Assembly: GCA_009774655.1 (NCBI GenBank)
Contig: VSOD01000235.1
Span: 1 to 6,679, forward strand
DNA from: Lachnospiraceae bacterium
Lineage (GTDB): Bacteria > Bacillota_A > Clostridia > Lachnospirales > Lachnospiraceae
Length of the DNA stretch: 6,679 nt
Direction: 5' to 3'
Shown in pieces: positions 4,380 to 6,679 of this stretch. Below the pieces are notes generated by a model. It made no database searches. It was not told the DNA's origin and was given only the letters and a program-made list of their open reading frames with translations. Every line of letters starts with the position of its first letter. Within the stretch, counting starts at the first letter, position 1. A program made the translations under genes and the position numbers.

Positions 4380-5873
4380 GTGGGTGAGATAGAATTTTCC
4401 CGGGAACAGATGAACAACCTTAAGAATTCCAGGATAGGGGGCGATGAAGGGGAGAATGCCGGGGCGGCCGGGAAGAAGACGGTGGATTTCGGTTGGGATC
4501 CCTGCGGTACGAATCTGGCCAGAGGCACGAGACTTCGGGTGGAGAAGGACGGAATGACAGCGTGGCTTTATCTTGCACCGCCGGATAACGGCCAGACCTA
4601 TACGAAGAATGAGCTGATCACTTATCTGGAGCGCAACGGTGTGATCACGGGATACCACAGTTCTAATCTGTCCGCGATGATTAAGAAGAAGGTCTATGAG
4701 AGAGAGATTCTGGTAGCGAAAGGGAAAGAAGTCCAGAAAGGGAAGGACGGCTGGTTCGAGTACCTTTTCACACCGGAAGAGTACGGCGTGCCCAAGATCA
4801 GGGAAGACGGCACGGTGGATTACACGAGTATGAGCGCACTTCACAATGTGCACAGCGGCGAGAAGGTTGCGGTCTATCATCATGCCGAACCGGGCAGCGA
4901 CGGTTATACGGTGCGGGGCGTGGAAGTCAAGGCCAAAGCGCCGAAGGAACTTCTGCCGCTGCGGGGCAAGGGGGTAGAGCGCGTCGGCGATGAATATTTT
5001 GCGCAGACCGATGGGAAGATCGAGGCCAAGAACGGTAAGATCGATATCCAGAAAGTCCATGAGGTTGCGGGGGATGTGACGCTGATCGTGGGCAAGGTGG
5101 AATTTTTCGGCGATGTGATCATCAACGGCAATGTGGAGAACGGCGTTGTGATCCGCTCCGGACGTAACATTGAGATCCACGGCACGGCGGGCAGTGCGAC
5201 GCTGATCGCGGGCGGCGATGTGATCATCAGCCGCGGCATACAGGGCGGCGGCAGTATATCGGCCAAGGGCAATGTTTTTGCTGACTTCATCGAGAATACG
5301 ACGGTGGTAGCCGGAGGCTCCGTGCAGTCCAATACTATTTTGAATGCCAATATCTCCGCGGAGGATAAGGTGATCACCACCGGTAAGAAGGGCGCTGTGA
5401 TCGGCGGCTATGTGCACGGATTTAAAGGCATTGAAGCAATGACGGCGGGCAGTGATGCGGAGGTGAAGACGATCCTGCACAGCGGTTACGAGCAGCGCTC
5501 CTACGAGCGGTATCTGGAACTGCGGCGTAAGGAGAGCGAGCTTAAGGATAAGCTGGCGGATCTGTCGGACGGTTCGCGGGATAAGCGTATGGGCGGCTTC
5601 GGAATGTCCATGGCGGCGGAGATCAGAATGGTTGAACAGGACAAAATAAAGGAGAGCCTTGCGGAAGAACTGGGAAAAATCCGGGATGAGAAGGAAATGC
5701 TGGAGATCCTGATGGAGGAAAGCCAGGGGGCCTACATCAAGGTGGACGGCAACATCTACCGCAATGTGGTGATCGGTGTCAATGTGGAACAGCTGACGTT
5801 AAACAGAGGCACGGGATTTATGATCTATACGGCGGACAACGGCGTGCTGGAAGGCAATGTGATCGTACATTGA
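4380..5873 (+). CDS. fapA: FapA / DUF342 family beta-solenoid protein
   Basis: This 497-residue protein belongs to the FapA (DUF342) family, named after a flagellar assembly protein but widespread in bacteria, where the function is mostly unproven. The N-terminal part (about 45-190) has the family pattern WLYLAPPDNGQTYTKNELITYLERNGV, followed by VAKGKEVQKGKDGW. From about 205 to 365 a run of short glycine-rich turns, such as GKVEFFGDVIINGNVENG and GRNIEIHG, then GGDVIISRGIQGGG, indicates a right-handed beta-helix with a polymer-forming look. KKGAVIGGYVHG (336-347) is the typical closing motif. A charged, probably coiled-coil segment (about 370-448) follows, then a final short strand region. 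No signal peptide or membrane segment is seen, so it should be cytoplasmic. The GTG start has a ribosome binding site 8 bases upstream. No flagellar gene is visible here, so a flagellar role should not be assumed; the symbol reflects family only. It lies between valS and folC with no clear terminators. Confidence 0.9.
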   Translation: MGEIEFSREQMNNLKNSRIGGDEGENAGAAGKKTVDFGWDPCGTNLARGTRLRVEKDGMTAWLYLAPPDNGQTYTKNELITYLERNGVITGYHSSNLSAMIKKKVYEREILVAKGKEVQKGKDGWFEYLFTPEEYGVPKIREDGTVDYTSMSALHNVHSGEKVAVYHHAEPGSDGYTVRGVEVKAKAPKELLPLRGKGVERVGDEYFAQTDGKIEAKNGKIDIQKVHEVAGDVTLIVGKVEFFGDVIINGNVENGVVIRSGRNIEIHGTAGSATLIAGGDVIISRGIQGGGSISAKGNVFADFIENTTVVAGGSVQSNTILNANISAEDKVITTGKKGAVIGGYVHGFKGIEAMTAGSDAEVKTILHSGYEQRSYERYLELRRKESELKDKLADLSDGSRDKRMGGFGMSMAAEIRMVEQDKIKESLAEELGKIRDEKEMLEILMEESQGAYIKVDGNIYRNVVIGVNVEQLTLNRGTGFMIYTADNGVLEGNVIVH

Positions 5874-5933
5874 CAACGGTGCGGTGTGTTGTGCGTGAAG
5901 ATACAGTTTACAGGGATGGATTGGAAAAAGAGG

Positions 5934-6679
5934 ATGACGGAAGAGGTCAGTGTTTATGAAGAGGCGGAACGCTATATCAACAGCATTCCGAGGTTTACCG
6001 GCAAGAACAGCATGGAGGATACGGTAAGGTTCCTGGCACATCTTGGCAGCCCGGCGCAGCATTGCAGGATCATTCACGTGGCAGGCACAAACGGAAAAGG
6101 TTCCGTTTGTGCTTATTTGTGTTCGGTTTTTCGCGAGGCGGGGATTTCTGCGGGCATGTTCATTTCACCCCATCTGGTTTCGATGCGGGAACGGCTTGTG
6201 GCGGACGGGGTGATTGCTACGGAGGAAGAGTTTCTGCAGGCTTTTACAGCGGTACGGGAAAAGCTCTCCGCACTGCCGCCGGAGCTTGTGCAGGAGTCCT
6301 ACCACCCCAGTTTTTTTGAATTCCTGTTCTTTATGGCGATGGTTTTTTTTGAGAAAAAAGGCGTGGAGTATGTGGTGCTGGAGACCGGCCTTGGGGGCAG
6401 GCTGGATGCCACCAATTCCGTACAGCGAAAAGACATGTGCGTGATCACGTCCATTGGCTATGATCATACGGAATATCTGGGGGAAACGCTTTGGGAGATC
6501 GCCGGAGAGAAGGCGGGGATCCTGCGGCCGGGTGTTCCTGTGGTCTATCCGGCCGGACAGAAGGAGGCGGCACGCCGGATCGAAGAATGCGCCGCCGGAG
6601 TGGGCGCAGAAACGGTCCCGCTGCCGGAACATGCGATAAAAGAAATAAAGATTCAGCATAAAACACTTGATTTTTCTCT
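5934..6679 (+). CDS. folC: Bifunctional folylpolyglutamate synthase / dihydrofolate synthase, N-terminal part (3' end outside window)
   Basis: This Mur-ligase-like ATP enzyme adds glutamate to folates in the cytoplasm, and in many bacteria also makes dihydrofolate from dihydropteroate. The frame stays open to the window end, giving 248 codons. Counting from ATG 5934, YINSIPRF (14-21) is the usual N-terminal motif. GTNGKGS (51-57) is the ATP-binding P-loop, SPHL (78-81) and RERL (85-88) match the folate-side loop, FFEFLFF (127-133) follows, ETGLGGRLDATN (150-161) is the family signature, and DHTEYLG (177-183) with GEKAGI (191-196) complete the central domain. The C-terminal domain lies beyond the window. 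The start is uncertain. ATG 5934 has a GGA 8 bases upstream and best fits family length, while ATG 5916 and GTG 5895 are in-frame alternatives. The gene is in the same frame as fapA and begins within about 60 bases of its stop, so co-transcription is likely. Whether it has one or both activities cannot be told from this part. Confidence 0.95.
   Translation, partial: MTEEVSVYEEAERYINSIPRFTGKNSMEDTVRFLAHLGSPAQHCRIIHVAGTNGKGSVCAYLCSVFREAGISAGMFISPHLVSMRERLVADGVIATEEEFLQAFTAVREKLSALPPELVQESYHPSFFEFLFFMAMVFFEKKGVEYVVLETGLGGRLDATNSVQRKDMCVITSIGYDHTEYLGETLWEIAGEKAGILRPGVPVVYPAGQKEAARRIEECAAGVGAETVPLPEHAIKEIKIQHKTLDFS

Noticed and set aside
4158..5480. 440-residue minus-strand open frame opposite fapA
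   Set aside because: Composition is that of an antisense shadow, with no recognisable domain, and the sense strand carries clear FapA/DUF342 motifs.
1..6679. CRISPR array, tRNA/rRNA genes, insertion sequence or defence genes
   Set aside because: No spaced direct repeats of CRISPR type, no tRNA-like cloverleaf, no transposase and no defence-related domain was seen on either strand.

Overview
The window looks like a chromosomal segment of a GC-rich Firmicute, most likely Lachnospiraceae (Clostridium cluster XIVa). The reasons are a T-box leader in front of an aminoacyl-tRNA synthetase gene, a FapA/DUF342 gene next to folC, AT-rich intergenic regions between GC-rich genes, and a strong AGGAGG ribosome binding site. 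The taxonomic placement is inference. All genes run on the + strand.

Layout: (a) 1-733 is the 3' part of a LysR-type regulator; its DNA-binding end lies outside the window. (b) 734-1344 is a 611-base non-coding region. It holds a short palindromic repeat, an 11-bp tandem repeat, a good sigma-A promoter (813-841), a complete T-box leader whose specifier reads GTA (valine) with mutually exclusive antiterminator and terminator hairpins, a second hairpin just after the terminator, and a perfect 17-bp tandem repeat before the ribosome binding site. (c) 1345-4161 is valS, complete, with a repetitive low-complexity insert in the anticodon-binding region. (d) 4162-4379 is a 218-base intergenic stretch with a second copy of the palindrome-associated motif, a possible extended -10 promoter and a long hairpin. 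(e) 4380-5873 is a complete FapA/DUF342 polymer-fold protein. (f) From about 5934 to the window end is the 5' part of folC.

The T-box should let valS be transcribed through the leader when uncharged tRNA-Val accumulates. No intrinsic terminator is visible between valS, fapA and folC, so read-through into the downstream genes is possible, while a candidate promoter before fapA could give independent expression. The joint logic of a synthetase, a FapA-like protein and folylpolyglutamate synthase is not obvious from sequence; this is probably a conserved neighbourhood rather than a pathway.

I found no convincing new multi-gene system. The most unusual items are the long structured fapA leader, the 12-residue repeat insert in ValRS, the long linker and extra hairpin in the valS leader, the shared 3'-end motif after two genes, and a near match to the Tn5/Nextera mosaic end at the very start of the window, which may be an assembly artefact.
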